The notes under the pieces were generated by a model. That model was not told the DNA's origin and made no database searches. It worked only from the letters and a program-made list of their open reading frames with translations. The position numbers were made by a program, and so were the translations under genes. 64,000 nt of DNA from Viridothelium virens. Its lineage: Eukaryota; Ascomycota; Dothideomycetes; Trypetheliales; Trypetheliaceae. The stretch is from the NCBI GenBank assembly GCA_010094025.1, contig ML991843.1, positions 84,500-148,499 on the forward strand, read 5' to 3'. Each line of letters opens with the position of its first letter. The stretch's first letter is position 1. Of this stretch, positions 11,900 to 24,166 are shown one piece after another.

Positions 11900-12710
11900 A
11901 TGTCTGGCATTGGACGACTTGCGGGAAAGACTGCACTTATTACTGGAGGCTCCAAGGGTATGCATTCTGCATTATTCAATCAATGCCGGCTTCATTGTTC
12001 TCACGGATCTCTGACTACTTCCAGGTATTGGCAAAGCTACTGCTTTGAAGCTTGCTAAAGAAGGGGCCAATGTTGTTATCAACTATTCGTCCGACGCTGG
12101 TCCAGCCAACGAAGTCGTGAAAGTCATTGGCGAAGATCGCGCCCTGGCCATCAAAGCCGATGCAGGGGACGTCAATGACATTGAAAAAATGGTTCAGACT
12201 ACCATCGAACGCTTCCAAAAAATCGACATCCTCATTCCCAATGCTGGCGTCCTGTACAATAAGGATCTCGAGAACACGACCGAGCGTGACTTTGACGTCA
12301 GCATGAGACTAAATGTCAAGGGACCGTACTTTCTTGCTCAGAAAGCTGCACCGCATATGGGGGAGAATTCCCACATCATCTTTATCTCCACCTCCCTTTG
12401 CGCCCTGTCACAGGTCACCCCAAATTACTTGATTTATCTTACCACCAAGGGTGCCATAGAGCAGATGGTACACGTCCTGAATAAGGACCTCGGTCGTAAG
12501 CACATCTACGTCAATGCTATTGCGCCTGGTCCCACTGGGACGGATCTCTTCTATGAGGGCAAAAGTGAGCAAACGCTTAAGGCAATTGCGGGTTATTCCC
12601 CTCACAACAGGATTGGGACGCCTGAGGATATTGCCGAGAACATCGCTTGGCTCAGTGGAAGTAGGTGGATTGCGGGCCAGATTGTCAGGGTTAACGGTGG
12701 CATGACTTGA
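11900..12710 (+). CDS. Short-chain dehydrogenase/reductase (3-oxoacyl-ACP reductase-like)
   Basis: Two exons, 11900-11957 and 12025-12710, give 247 residues. The 67-nt intron has a CTGACTA branch site and splits the cofactor glycine motif, which reads TGGSKGIGKATAL after splicing. Classical SDR features follow: a dinucleotide-binding fold, NAGVL near residue 90, the catalytic Tyr and Lys in YLTTKGAIEQ, a preceding Ser (ISTS), and a C-terminal WLSGSRWIAGQIVRVNGG. The length is that of classical SDRs. After the second beta strand the residues are NYSSD, which suggests NADPH preference, but the substrate cannot be told from sequence. No biosynthetic neighbours suggest a pathway. Confidence 0.9.
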
Positions 12711-13038
12711 GTTCAATCGTCCAAAAGAGGAGGGCTTCCAGAGTACAGATACGTCTGAATACTATATAAGCCTCAACAGAGACATTGGTCGGTCTATTCT
12801 CCCCACTGTGTTATGCACAACTTCTCTTGTGACTTTATATCTCCCCCCTCCACGTAGTAATATCGTAGATCCCCATAGGCGAATCTTGCTCATTTGAAGG
12901 CCTCTAGACCTCCGTCTCCGAAAATGCGATGCAAGTCCATAGTATCCCAACGCCAAGCGGGGAATATCACCAATGCAAATATATAAATATGCTACAAGCA
13001 ACACAACCTCTTTCCGCATCCCCTCCCGACCCCATCCC
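12711..13038. other. Intergenic between convergent genes
   Basis: This is the 3' region of the SDR and the downstream flank of the minus-strand uS8m gene. A run of pyrimidine-rich sequence near 13020-13080 continues into the uS8m coding end. Nothing else is seen. Confidence 0.5.
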
Positions 13039-13620
13039 TCAATTCACCCTACACAACACCAACCCCCCCACCTTCCTCTCCACACACTCCCTCGCCTCCA
13101 ACACGCCCTTATCCGTCGACACAAACAGACACTCCCCCGGCCTCGTCAACCCCTTCACATACCCGGCCTCCCTCCCCCTCACAATCCGCCCAATATCCAG
13201 CGAACTCAGCTGAATCCTCTGCTTCGGCTTACTGACCATCTTCATCTCACTCAGCACGGGCTGGCTATTCCAGTACTTGAGCCCCAGCCACAGCCGGCGC
13301 GTCGCCACGTTCTCCTGCGTCACCGTCGCCTCCTCCACCAGCGCCTCGAGGTGCGCGTCTGCGCTATTGCTGCCCTCGTGCGCGGTCCGCAGATACGACA
13401 CTGCGTCGGCGGAGGCGGGCAAAGGCTCGCCGGTGTGGAGCGTGCTGGTGTCCGGGGGGGAGGGTCCGCCGCGCAGGACGGTGGACAGGAAGCCTTGTTT
13501 TTGCAGGTTGAGGCAGATGCTGAGGTGCAGGTTTGTTGAGGGGATGGAGGTTAGGCCGAGGCGCGCTTTCGAGGCGTTTTGGAGGTGGGAGCAGACGTGG
13601 GAGAGGTTGACGAGGGACAT
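13039..13620 (-). CDS. mrps8: Mitochondrial small ribosomal subunit protein uS8m
   Basis: A single exon of 193 residues starting MSLVNLSHVCSHL. It matches the fungal mitochondrial uS8 pattern: N-terminal helix with SHVCSHLQNASKARLG, a strand-loop with LNLQKQGFLSTV, RLWLGLKYWNSQPVL and the C-terminal MKMVSKPKQRI ... GRIVRGREAGYVKGLTRPGE. uS8m binds the 12S-type rRNA in the body of the mitoribosome small subunit. The open frame extends about 65 codons further upstream to 13815, but the extension is low-complexity and the start at 13620 matches the family N-terminus. The coding strand is C-rich at its 5' end and G-rich at its 3' end. Confidence 0.88.
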   Translation of the reverse strand: MSLVNLSHVCSHLQNASKARLGLTSIPSTNLHLSICLNLQKQGFLSTVLRGGPSPPDTSTLHTGEPLPASADAVSYLRTAHEGSNSADAHLEALVEEATVTQENVATRRLWLGLKYWNSQPVLSEMKMVSKPKQRIQLSSLDIGRIVRGREAGYVKGLTRPGECLFVSTDKGVLEARECVERKVGGLVLCRVN

Positions 13621-14231
13621 TATGTGGTTGATAGTGGTCGTGGTGAGATGGGATGAGATGGGATGGGTGAGGTGAGACGAGGGCGGGCCCTTAGAGGGCC
13701 TGGTCGGTAGGTTGTTCCCAATGATATAGTCGAAGTCGAGTTGTGGTACTGAGCGATGGTGTTCAGCTGAAAGGCATAATGGTGATTGAAGAGTTTGGTT
13801 GGTTAAGGTGACCACTCAAGAAAGTCCGATGTCTTTCGTCACGTTGCACAGTCGAACGGGGAATTTCTCGACGGAAAAAGTAAAAGCGAGTTCGGTCCGC
13901 CAAGCGAACACCAGGATTTGGCGCTGGATCCCTGCTCGTATCCTGAAGGGTACAGATGGCCGCACGTCAGCCTGGACCCCTCAAGACCCAACCCAGCTTC
14001 TGTGCTCGATGATTGGAGCTTCAGGCGCTCCAGCGCTCTCGCTCAGCGCCTCCCGCTCGTGAACCTGCGTGTACGTAGTGTCTACTGCTTAGTATATACC
14101 CATGATTGCTTCCTACGCTGTTCCTTCCTTCTTTTTCTTGCTTCTGTAGAGACTCATTCTTTTCGTCTCTTTTGACCCTCTTTCGCGTCTGGATGACAAG
14201 CGCTCAAGGTTGGGCTGACCAGAGGTCCACA
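13621..14231. other. Divergent promoter region
   Basis: It lies between minus-strand uS8m and the plus-strand proline-rich gene, so it holds both promoters. ORFs of under 90 codons overlap here without support. I see no strong TATA element. Confidence 0.45.
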
Positions 14232-15991
14232 ATGCCTCAATTACTCGGCGAAGTCTCTCTCCTGACTCTGTACGACAGTACCAGAATGCTTGAGTGAATC
14301 ATGTGAGGCTAACATTCTATCCGTAGCTTCGCAGACGTCCATTATTACTTCAGTCCACCTACGGCAAATCCCCCGCATCACCGTTTCGAGAAGGGATCTT
14401 ACGTTTACCTGTTTCACAATCCTGCGCAGCATCAAGGCCGAATTGAGATTGCGAATAATGCTGGAACGGCAGAACAAGATGCATTTGCGGGCTGTAAGCT
14501 ACAGTGAAGCTCAATTGCTATCAGTGGGATGCGCTAATCTATAATTTAGCCCTCGCCAATGTCCAGATCAAATATTCTTACCGACATCCTACGCTCTTCA
14601 CAATTGTGGTCGACCCAAGCGGCATGAGTTCACTATCAGGTCCATCGGCAAATGCAGACCCGAACAGTACGCGACAATGGCACCTCCCTGCACCAGATCC
14701 TCGAAACGAGGGAAACTACCTCTTCAGGTTGAACGAGATAGACATCTATTTTTGGACAATGGATGATGCATCTACTTTTCTGGACAACATGAAACGAGTG
14801 CTACAGGCATATCAAATCTCTATTCGTGATTCTCCTACCCCTCTCTCGGAACATCGCAATACTATGAGCTCAGTAGTCCAGAAGCTTGAGCAGGTAGCAG
14901 TTACCAAGCCTTTCCAAGGCAGGAGGAGCGACAGCCTCAGCACAAACCAATCATCCGGTGCGCCAAGCATGACCAGGGGAACAACGGCATCTTCACCCCC
15001 AGCTGAGTCACAGAACGTATTCGTTCCCATGGCATACAACCCAGCAGCTCCAGCAGCACCCGAACCAATTAAACACCGCGAGAAGACACCGCCACCTATT
15101 GATGGTGAGGACGGCACAGGTCTTGCCGCTGCTGCCATGCATGATCAAGCGCAGATGCATGCAACCCATCAATGGGCAAATCCATACGCTCAAGCACACC
15201 CCCAAATCCAACAACCCGGCTATTTCTCTGGACAGCCCCAAAGACAGACCTCCGCCTCATCAATGCCACCACCCCCACCCCCAACCCTCAACGGAAGCGT
15301 ATCGCCAGGCAACCTCCAACGCTCCGGGACCTTCCCTCCACCACCACCCTCACAAATCTCCTCCACATCCCAAGTCTCCACCCCCCAAGGCTACCCCTAC
15401 GCCCCCAGCTCCATCGGCTCACCCCCACCCTCCTCCGACCCCAACTCCCACTACAACAACCACTATGCCCCGGCGCGTCACCCGTCTCAAACCTCTCAAT
15501 CCTCGTACACCTCCACAACCTACCCTCCCTCCCAGCCATACGCCCCAACCCCGAACTACACGCCCGGCGCCCCCTCCTCCCCCCCTCAACCCTCCACCGG
15601 CCCTACAACGCCCAGCCTCAGCATCCCCACCTACTCCCCCGTCCCCAGCCAAGGCCAGCCCACCTCCACCCCGCTGCCCCCAGGCGGCTACTCGCAGTAC
15701 TCGTACGCGCAGTCGCAGCCGCAGCCCGACGGCTTCAGCACCAGCAGCGGCACAACGATGACGGGCCCGCCGCATATCCAGCCGGACCACGCGTACCTGG
15801 TGCATCAGCAGGCGTACCGGCCGACGGAGGCGGAGGCGGGCGCGCACGCGCAGGCGAGGCTGCAGCAGCCGGGGCCGCCGCTGGGGGCGACTGGTGGGGC
15901 GGCGGCGGGGAATGGGAAGTTTGAGGCGAGGGTGGATCGTGTGGAGAAGGGGGTGGGGAGGTTTTTGAAGAAGTTGGATAAGAAGTTGTGA
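14232..15991 (+). CDS. Proline-rich protein with globular N-terminal domain (fungal, unknown function)
   Basis: Three exons, 14232-14269, 14327-14493 and 14550-15991, give 548 residues. After splicing the N-terminus reads as a compact alternating-strand domain (FADVHYYFSPP, SYVYLFHNP, GRIEIANNAG, VQIKYSYRHPTLFTIVVD, NYLFRLNEIDIYFWTMDD) ending in an amphipathic helix (ASTFLDNMKRVLQAY). This is reminiscent of a PH/WH1-type fold, but I cannot name the family with confidence. Residues ~180-500 are Pro/Ser/Gln-rich and disordered. The C-terminus ends in a basic helix (EARVDRVEKGVGRFLKKLDKKL). Such an arrangement suits a cytoplasmic adaptor. The first exon uses a weak GTACGA donor and is the least certain part. 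Confidence 0.68.
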
Positions 15992-16677
15992 GGGAGGGAG
16001 GAGAGGCGTTCAAGGGGGTGGCTTGGATTGCCCTATCTAGAGTGCGTTGGGATCACGTGGAATGATATCCAGGGAGTTTTTGGGGGGGGTATGTGGTTTG
16101 CGTGAGGCGTTTTCGTTTGGGCTGTTGCGATTGGTTTCTGAGGATGTGCTTGGTTCGGATTGATTGATGGGATGATATCCAAAGATATTGTTTCTGGTGA
16201 TTACGTATCAGGTCTGCGATTCTGTATCGATATCCATATACTACCCTAGTATTAAAGTGCGCTAATTGAGGTATATGAAGCTCCTTCTTTTGGCCTAATC
16301 GACGGATGTGTATCTACGGCCGTCAATTCTTGATAGCCAACAGTAGGAAATACTGTGGCTCCTAGCATGATTCAAGTAAATCTTGAACCAGTCGTAAAGT
16401 TTCGTCTTATTTCTCCACCAGACAAATAGATCTAACCAGATCGATGTTTGCAGAAGAAGCATTGCTCCATGAGCTCTTCTATCAGAACAAGTTATGGCGT
16501 TCTTATTTGCTGAACCAAAGTTCTCAGAAACAGTGCCATAGGAATGCAGGTAGTTGGGCCTCTCATCCATGAATGTGTCCGAATTGGGTAATTTCCGGGC
16601 ATGGTTCCGCAAAAAAGTTGCGCTTCCTCTCCCCTTCAGTCTGTTTCACCACCAATTGCTCACCACACGAGAGTTCA
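15992..16677. other. Intergenic
   Basis: This is the 3' flank of the proline-rich gene and the promoter of the homoisocitrate dehydrogenase gene. A minus-strand ORF at 16295-16612 (105 codons) has no domain or splice support. Confidence 0.5.
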
Positions 16678-17805
<1,128 letters not shown>

Positions 17806-18912
17806 CAGTCCAATCTAAAATTCATCGAGGCGTCTCAAAATATCTGCAATCGGGCCAGACCTGATCGACCAAGTACGAGTTTGTATTCACTCATCTCTCA
17901 GATTACCATCATGAAGGTCAACTTCAAGACCCTCTATTTGGAGCTTCCGATGATAGATTCGGTCCGAAAATACCCAGTAATGCGCTGGTCAAGGACATCG
18001 AGACGAGCACGAATAAAATTCTCCACCTTCGAGAGACCAAGGGGTTTCGGACGACAGTCATTCCCTTAATGAACTATTCCTGGGGATCCAGGTCATCGAA
18101 TTGTGCAATTTGGTGCTCAGTTTGGTGTGCTTCTGCTGGTGATCTCGAAGGATCAAATTCAAACGGACAAGGACTTCGCACCAAAATACCAACAGTCGCC
18201 CACTTCCTCATCGGGTAACCAGCTTGGAAAAGATGGTGTTGAGATTTCAAAGACTGGGTTGATGCATACCTACGTATCCGGCAATGGCTCCCACACTCGG
18301 TCGCATTAGCTTCTACTCGATCGCCGATTTCTGCAAGCTGTGAATAGAGACCTCGAATGCAGTCGATCGCAAATATGGTCCTGAGTATGGAGGTTTGCAA
18401 TCATCTCGAATATAAGGCAGTAACTTATCGTGACTCAGCATGCGGATGACGGAAAAACGGAGACTCAGCCCGACTGAACTACTAACACGTAAACACTCGT
18501 GGAAGGAGCGTTCGTTTGTCTGTCACCTGCGTGACTGGACACGCGACTGACAGAGAGACGATGGGAAGGTGGGAAGGTGGGAAGGTCTCTTCCGGCCGGG
18601 TTCAGTACGACGCGGTCAGGTCAGGGTCCAGGCGCGTCATTGGGATGAAACCAGAATGCCCCACGTCATAACGCGCACTGTATCACATGTAACTCACTCA
18701 AGCAACTGTTGATTCACCCACCTCCAAAGCAAAAGCTCTGTGCAGGTACTCACTCCCCTAGCCCAAATATATAGCAGGTAAGCTTTTCTTTGTCCCTTTC
18801 CGAGTCCTTGCTTTTGACAAATAACTTCCGTACAACTTCAATTCAGTCCTTCACGTCAGTTCTTCACTTCTATACGAAACTTCTGAATTCTTGCGCATCC
18901 ACGCCCCTTACA
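17806..18912. other. Intergenic with short 8-bp tandem repeat
   Basis: No supported gene. Three perfect copies of GGGAAGGT lie at 18563-18586. A minus-strand ORF of 108 codons (18074-18400) lacks any recognisable domain. Promoter and leader of the DUF1769 gene occupy the last few hundred bases. Confidence 0.45.
18563..18586. repeat. GGGAAGGT x3 tandem repeat
   Basis: Three perfect 8-bp copies in the upstream region of the DUF1769 gene. The biological role is unknown and chance is possible. Confidence 0.7.
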
Positions 18913-20147
18913 ATGACACGATCACTCACCCTTCTGCCTAACAGGCGCAAGAGATTTGAGAAGATGGCTCATAGATTTGTTCTCCGGGTCACAGGTGGCC
19001 CGGCATACGATCCTTCAACGCATACTACCATTCCCGTCAATTCGCAAAAGCCCACCAAAATTTCCAACGAGCACATTGATGCCACTGTCGATGTGAATAT
19101 CCAAGGCTATCGTGGCCTTCCTCATGGCTCTCCCAATACTTCGCCCTATTTCTCGAGCCCTGAGCACAAGGCCGATCTATACAACATATCCTTCAACTTC
19201 ACTCCCAAAACTTCAATCTCAGGTAATGACCTGGTCTTTGGCAATGACTTCGACCACCCTATCCGCGACCGCCTACCTCCTGGATTTTCAACCGCGTTCA
19301 ATATTGTGAAGTGGATGATCGACCCTGGCCTAGATGGCGATCCATATGCCGATGAGCCCTACCTGTACGGGCCGCTCCTGAGTAGTATCAACATTCTCGA
19401 GATAGGTGAGAAGGAGAGAGAAAAGGAAGTCGAGAACACCGAGGAGGACGAAGACGACATACTGGATGAGGGAGCTGTAGGCAGCGGGGAGGAGGTGCGG
19501 CAGCAAAGTGGGATGCCGGATGATGCAAAAACGAGGAAGAAATATTACCTAACGGAGGCGAACAGAAAGAACTTCACATTTGAGGAAGGGAGGGAATATA
19601 AATGTGATTTCTTCAACCCTTACCTGGATTTTAATGGTAAGTAAAGCATTCGGACTGTTCGGCACGAGAGGTAAAATGGGACTTTTGCTAACTAAACATG
19701 TCCGTAGAGTTCAGCCTTTGCCTTCCTGGCTTCCACATCAACATCATCAAATACTGGGACGGTCAACCACTTCGGTATCATCCACCTTTTATTCTACTGT
19801 TTGCTCTCATATTACACATCCATACGCTTGATCTTTAAGCCAAACATGAGCTTCATTCGCCTACGTTCTTCTTCGCCCCCCATTTTCTTTCGTAGAAATC
19901 TTCTGACTTGCTAATCTCAGCGATCACTCGCTTAGATACGTTCTCCGCAACAAAGCAACCGGCGACTTGCTCTTCGTTCTCGTATTCACACTCGTTCCCG
20001 CTGAAGAAGCGGCGAAGGAAGGTGAGAAAGCAGAGCAGACGCCTGAGAATGGTAAGGCCTTTTTTTTAACAATACACGGGTAGAGGAGAGTTACTAATAG
20101 GCACTCGAACAGAAAAGGCAGACGACGCCGAGAATGATCTCGACTAA
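18913..20147 (+). CDS. DUF1769 family protein
   Basis: Four exons, 18913-19636, 19708-19774, 19936-20051 and 20113-20147, give 313 residues. The family signature is split over exons: FVLRVTGGPAYDPSTH near the N-terminus, NPYLDFNEFSLCLPGFHINIIKYWDGQPLRYVLRN across exons 1-3, then LLFVLVFTLV. This matches the fungal DUF1769 domain (Pfam PF08588), for which I know no defined activity. Between residues ~165 and 210 there is an acidic insertion (EEDEDDILDEG). Met at 18964 (MAHRFVL) would be closer to the usual family start. All four junctions hold frame and have plausible acceptors. Confidence 0.83.
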
Positions 20148-20893
20148 TACGTGGTGACGTGCATCCAACCCCGCTTGAGTATCCTTAGACAGCATATCTT
20201 TCAGCACTGCACTGGCGTTCGACATAGTGAGAAGCTAGCTGGATCATCGGTATCCTGGCTTAGGCTCAGGCTTTTAGCGTTGCCAGCACCCTCTCGAAGT
20301 GCCATTTTTACTACACAAGTTAATGTACATATTTCCGCAAGCTTTCGTTCTAGATATCGGCCGAAGACAGTTGGAGAAAACCCCGGATTCAAGAGATGAA
20401 AGATGAGCGCTGCAGCAAGGAGTTTGGTCAGGTGGGTGGAGGACATGTGAGGATACGTCTTCCAAAGACCTGACGCTTAAGTCGTAAGATATGGAAACAC
20501 AACACAGACGATTATGAGAAACGAGCTATAGAGACGAGCACGCTGATGCTGTCATAGATAAGAAATGAATTTGTCTATTAATGATTACTCCCAGGGCCCA
20601 TCCTCCCGCTTGTTTAGGTTGATTTGAAAGAGAAGTTCTAGACAATACCATCTTCATCATTACTCTTACCTTAACTCCCGCCGTCATGACCCGCCTTCCC
20701 AAAAAAAAAAAAAGAAATAACCAAACCTAGATACAAAGGAGAAATAGTCGACAGACTCTCATTGCCACCAATTTGGCCCCTGCTCCAACACATCATCTCA
20801 CTCTCTAACTCCCAAGACGCTTTCCAATCCTCTGAATCAGCCAGAACACAAGACAATGGTGCACTCCTACACCATCCTTCTTGACGCACGAGC
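20148..20893. other. Intergenic between convergent genes
   Basis: The 3' flanks of the DUF1769 gene and the coiled-coil gene. A 13-base A run lies near 20700. Overlapping short ORFs have no support. Confidence 0.5.
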
Positions 20894-23800
20894 TCAAGGA
20901 GAGCCAATCGAATCCGACGACGCCATCCCCACGCCACTGTCACGTATCAATTTCCTCGAGCTTCGTCGTACCTTCCGTACTGCCGGACTGTCCTCAAAAT
21001 GAGGTAGGTCCGGTAATTTCATATCCTCCTTCTGCTCCTTTTCCACTCCAGGCATCGCGTCAACGTCTATGTCAGTCGTATCGACGTCATGCAATAGAGT
21101 ATGACCCAACACCTCAACATCCAGCTCCTTCTGTCCTGTCCCCTTGACCAAAGCATCAAAGCCTTGTTTGATCGTGGTCACGGCATCCTTTGAACCCTTG
21201 ACCATCTGCACTAACCTCATCTTCAAGTCTCTATTATCAGCACTCAGCTCGTGGATCTCTTCGTCCCTCGCCCACAGAGTATCCTTCCACTCTTGAATCT
21301 CCTCATCCCTCTTCTTCACTGCAGCATCGAGCCGCGACTCAAGGTCTTTGAATCTCGCGTCCCACTCTTCGACGTCCTTTCCTCTCGCTGCCAGCTCCTC
21401 CCTCAACCTCGCGATCGTATTCGCGCTCGTGTTCTGCGAATCTAACATCGCCTCCGCCTCTGCCTCGACCCTTCTCTCTAGCGACGCCTTTTCAGCCCGC
21501 AACTGTTCCCCGCTCTCGCGCTCATTTTCAAGCGCATGTTGCAACTCATCAATGTGCTCATTGCGTGTGCGGACAGCATCGGCGTTCTGAGCCGCGGTGT
21601 CCTGTGCTGCGTGCTCAAGTATCGCAACGTTATTTGTGAGGGTGTTGATATCAGTGTTGGCGTTATGCAGGTCAGCACGAAGGGAAGACGTCTCTTTTCG
21701 GTTCTGCTTCTTGAGGCTCTCGAGGTCAGCGGTGATGGTGTTAAGGCGGGAGGTGGTGTTGGCGAGTTGATCGCCAAGGTCGATAAGGTCGGTGGCTTGA
21801 GATTGAATGATGTCGTCCTTTTCTCTGAGGGCATCGGCCATATCTTGTTCGGTTCCCGCGAGCTCAGTTTCGAGGCCGGTCTTCTCATCTTGGAGCTTAG
21901 CGATGCGCTGCGCAAGCTCCTTGCGGTGCTCTGTTTCGTTGTTGAGGTCTTGACGGAGACCATTCTCGACTTGCGCGGCTTTGGTGTTGAGATCTTTGAG
22001 GGCTTCTTCCTTGGCGACTTGCAGTTCAAAGATCTTTTGACGCAACTCATTCGCCAGGACGCCACGATGATTGATCTCATTTTCTAGCCTTGAGACTTTC
22101 TCGTTGGCGTCATCAAGTGCCGCCTCGGCGCTTTCACGTTGACAACGCTCTGTGCTGTGGATTTGCTTCACCTTTGTTAGCGCTGCTCTCGTCTCTTCTA
22201 GAGTGGATTCGGAATCAGCAATCTGTTCCTGGAGGCCTTTGATGAAAGTCTGTTTCGTTGCAACTTCGTTTTCAGCCACCTCGCGCTGAGAAGTTTGCGT
22301 ACTGGCTTCGTCGACTGCATCAGCAAGTTGGGCTTTCAGTATATCGACGCGAGCTCCTTCTTCTTCTAGCCTGAGCTCCAGAGCAGTAATACTTGCCGTT
22401 TTGGTATAAATCTCAGCCTCAGCAATGGCTAGATGTTGTTTCTCAGTCTCAAGTGATTGGTTCAATATGCCGATCTGCGTCTCGTGATCCCTGTTAATGT
22501 TTTGAATTTGGTCTTCGTGATCCTTCTCCTGCCGCGATATGAGGAGTTCCAACTTCTTGACCTCATCCCTATAGCTGTCAAGAGCTGCACGTAATTTTTC
22601 AAGGTCACGAGACTGCTGTTGAGTTTCCTGTTCGAGGGCCACGCTGTATTCTGCCTTTTCCTGGAGCAGCATATCACGTTCATCAATTACGCGTTGCAAG
22701 CTTGCCGTAAGCTCATCCAGTTCGACAATACGCCTTCCTTTCTGTTCGTTGCTGCCATCGAGGTCACGCCATTGAGTCTCTAGCATCTGCTGGCGGATGT
22801 CCATGTCGGTCAACTTGTCCAGGAGACCGTTGCACTGAGTCTCCAGAAGCACCTTCATATTTTTATGATCCAGAAGTTTCGCCTCAGATTCTCTCTGACA
22901 TTCAAGCAGGTGACACAACTGCTGCTCGAGGTGTGTCAGAAGCGTCCTGTTTGAAGTAATGTTCGAGATTGAATTGGGAAGCACATCTTCTAGTCTGGCC
23001 CGGGTTTGATCGAAAGCATCGCGAATGGAACGAACAACCATAACTGCGCTTGGGATCTCACCATCATTGGTGAAGCCGATATTAGATAGCTCGATATGTA
23101 GAATCTGGAGGTCAGACCTGACATCGCCCAATTCTCGGTTTTTGTTAACGATGGCTTGTTCAAAGTCTTCTCGCTCTTTCTGCGTCATAGGATCGTGCGA
23201 AGATATCTGCGTTGATCCATCGACAACAGCACGTTCGGGTGTCGCGAAGACGCCGTTACCAGCAATTTTCGTCCCTTTGCTCTCTAATGGGGACGTTGGA
23301 ATATCCTCAGGATCAATGAAGAGTTGCGTGTCGTCACTGTCATCGATGCTGGCATTATCTAAATCAACATTGTGAATGTGCTGTTCTTCCATTTCATGCA
23401 TCTTCTGCTTCAATGTTTTGAGCTCGTCTTCCATAGCATGAACCTTCGCCTCAGCTTCGCTACCCACATCAATACCCAATTGACGCTGGAGTTCAACTTC
23501 GAGCTGGAGGTCCTTGATTTCCTCTTTGGCCTTTGAAAGATCTTGAGCGGCTTTACGGCTCGCCTTGCGCTCTTCCCTCTGTTCGTGCTCAATGCTATTG
23601 ACCTCCTCACTAAGGTGGCTACGTCGTAATCTCCGCCGCATTCTTTCATCAATGATTGTACGAAGAGGGGAGAAGTTGAGCTCTTGAAAAGATACAGGAG
23701 AGCCGGTGAGTGTTGGAGGAAGTGAAGCTCGTTCATCGTGATGTCTATTCGCAAATTTCCTTGTTAGAAGCGGTGGTAACGACGTGCGAGAAACTTCTGA

Positions 23801-24166
23801 TGTTATCTCTGTTGAGAGCGCGGGTATGGTATCAATTTCTTGGCGCTCAGAGAAATGGACATGCTTGTCTAGCGTGTTGTCCGGTCCATCAACCTCCTCT
23901 TCATGGACATCGCCGTAGATAGTGCTGACTTGATGTGTTTCCTCAATCGATGTCTTCTTTGCTTTAGCTCCATGTGTTCGAAGCTTTTTAGGCTTTGGGC
24001 CATGATCTTCTCCGTCTTGAGAGCGTGAGCGAGCAACGACTTCTAGTTTTATTTGTTCATGCTCCTCCGCATGGGAAGATTGTTGACTGGAAGCTGGATT
24101 AGAATCACTGGTACGGCAACGTTTCCGCTGTAGGGGACGAGCACGCTGCGTGGCCTTGCCAGCCAT
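20894..24166 (-). CDS. Large coiled-coil protein (about 1090 residues), function unknown
   Basis: One continuous exon from the Met at 24166 (MAGKATQRARPLQRKR). Residues 1-90 are basic with NLS-like clusters (KPKKLRTHGAKAKK). Residues ~120-190 carry SLPPLLTRKF, SLPPTLTGSPVSFQELNF and SPLRTIIDERMRRRLRRS. Most of the rest is long heptad coiled coil rich in E, Q, K and L. The end is IRDSGVGMASSDSIGSP. The layout suggests a nuclear, spindle-pole, septal or scaffold protein, but I do not recognise the family. The frame stays open further upstream to 24322, but that part contains GCTAAC followed by a CAG acceptor, suggesting an intron in the leader; the true start may be the nearby Met at 24175 or 24190. 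Confidence 0.8.
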   Translation of the reverse strand: MAGKATQRARPLQRKRCRTSDSNPASSQQSSHAEEHEQIKLEVVARSRSQDGEDHGPKPKKLRTHGAKAKKTSIEETHQVSTIYGDVHEEEVDGPDNTLDKHVHFSERQEIDTIPALSTEITSEVSRTSLPPLLTRKFANRHHDERASLPPTLTGSPVSFQELNFSPLRTIIDERMRRRLRRSHLSEEVNSIEHEQREERKASRKAAQDLSKAKEEIKDLQLEVELQRQLGIDVGSEAEAKVHAMEDELKTLKQKMHEMEEQHIHNVDLDNASIDDSDDTQLFIDPEDIPTSPLESKGTKIAGNGVFATPERAVVDGSTQISSHDPMTQKEREDFEQAIVNKNRELGDVRSDLQILHIELSNIGFTNDGEIPSAVMVVRSIRDAFDQTRARLEDVLPNSISNITSNRTLLTHLEQQLCHLLECQRESEAKLLDHKNMKVLLETQCNGLLDKLTDMDIRQQMLETQWRDLDGSNEQKGRRIVELDELTASLQRVIDERDMLLQEKAEYSVALEQETQQQSRDLEKLRAALDSYRDEVKKLELLISRQEKDHEDQIQNINRDHETQIGILNQSLETEKQHLAIAEAEIYTKTASITALELRLEEEGARVDILKAQLADAVDEASTQTSQREVAENEVATKQTFIKGLQEQIADSESTLEETRAALTKVKQIHSTERCQRESAEAALDDANEKVSRLENEINHRGVLANELRQKIFELQVAKEEALKDLNTKAAQVENGLRQDLNNETEHRKELAQRIAKLQDEKTGLETELAGTEQDMADALREKDDIIQSQATDLIDLGDQLANTTSRLNTITADLESLKKQNRKETSSLRADLHNANTDINTLTNNVAILEHAAQDTAAQNADAVRTRNEHIDELQHALENERESGEQLRAEKASLERRVEAEAEAMLDSQNTSANTIARLREELAARGKDVEEWDARFKDLESRLDAAVKKRDEEIQEWKDTLWARDEEIHELSADNRDLKMRLVQMVKGSKDAVTTIKQGFDALVKGTGQKELDVEVLGHTLLHDVDTTDIDVDAMPGVEKEQKEDMKLPDLPHFEDSPAVRKVRRSSRKLIRDSGVGMASSDSIGSP

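Noticed and set aside
15099-15924. Two long alternate-frame ORFs (220 and 250 codons) inside the proline-rich gene
   Set aside because: They arise from C-rich low-complexity coding sequence; the frame I chose gives a structured domain upstream and a conserved-looking C-terminus.
18074-18400. 108-codon minus ORF downstream of homoisocitrate dehydrogenase
   Set aside because: Unrecognised sequence, no splice support and gene-flank location.
21536-22087. 183-codon antisense ORF inside the coiled-coil gene
   Set aside because: Biased codons of the Glu/Leu/Lys-rich heptad region leave the opposite strand open; the plus-strand translation has no domain or splice context.
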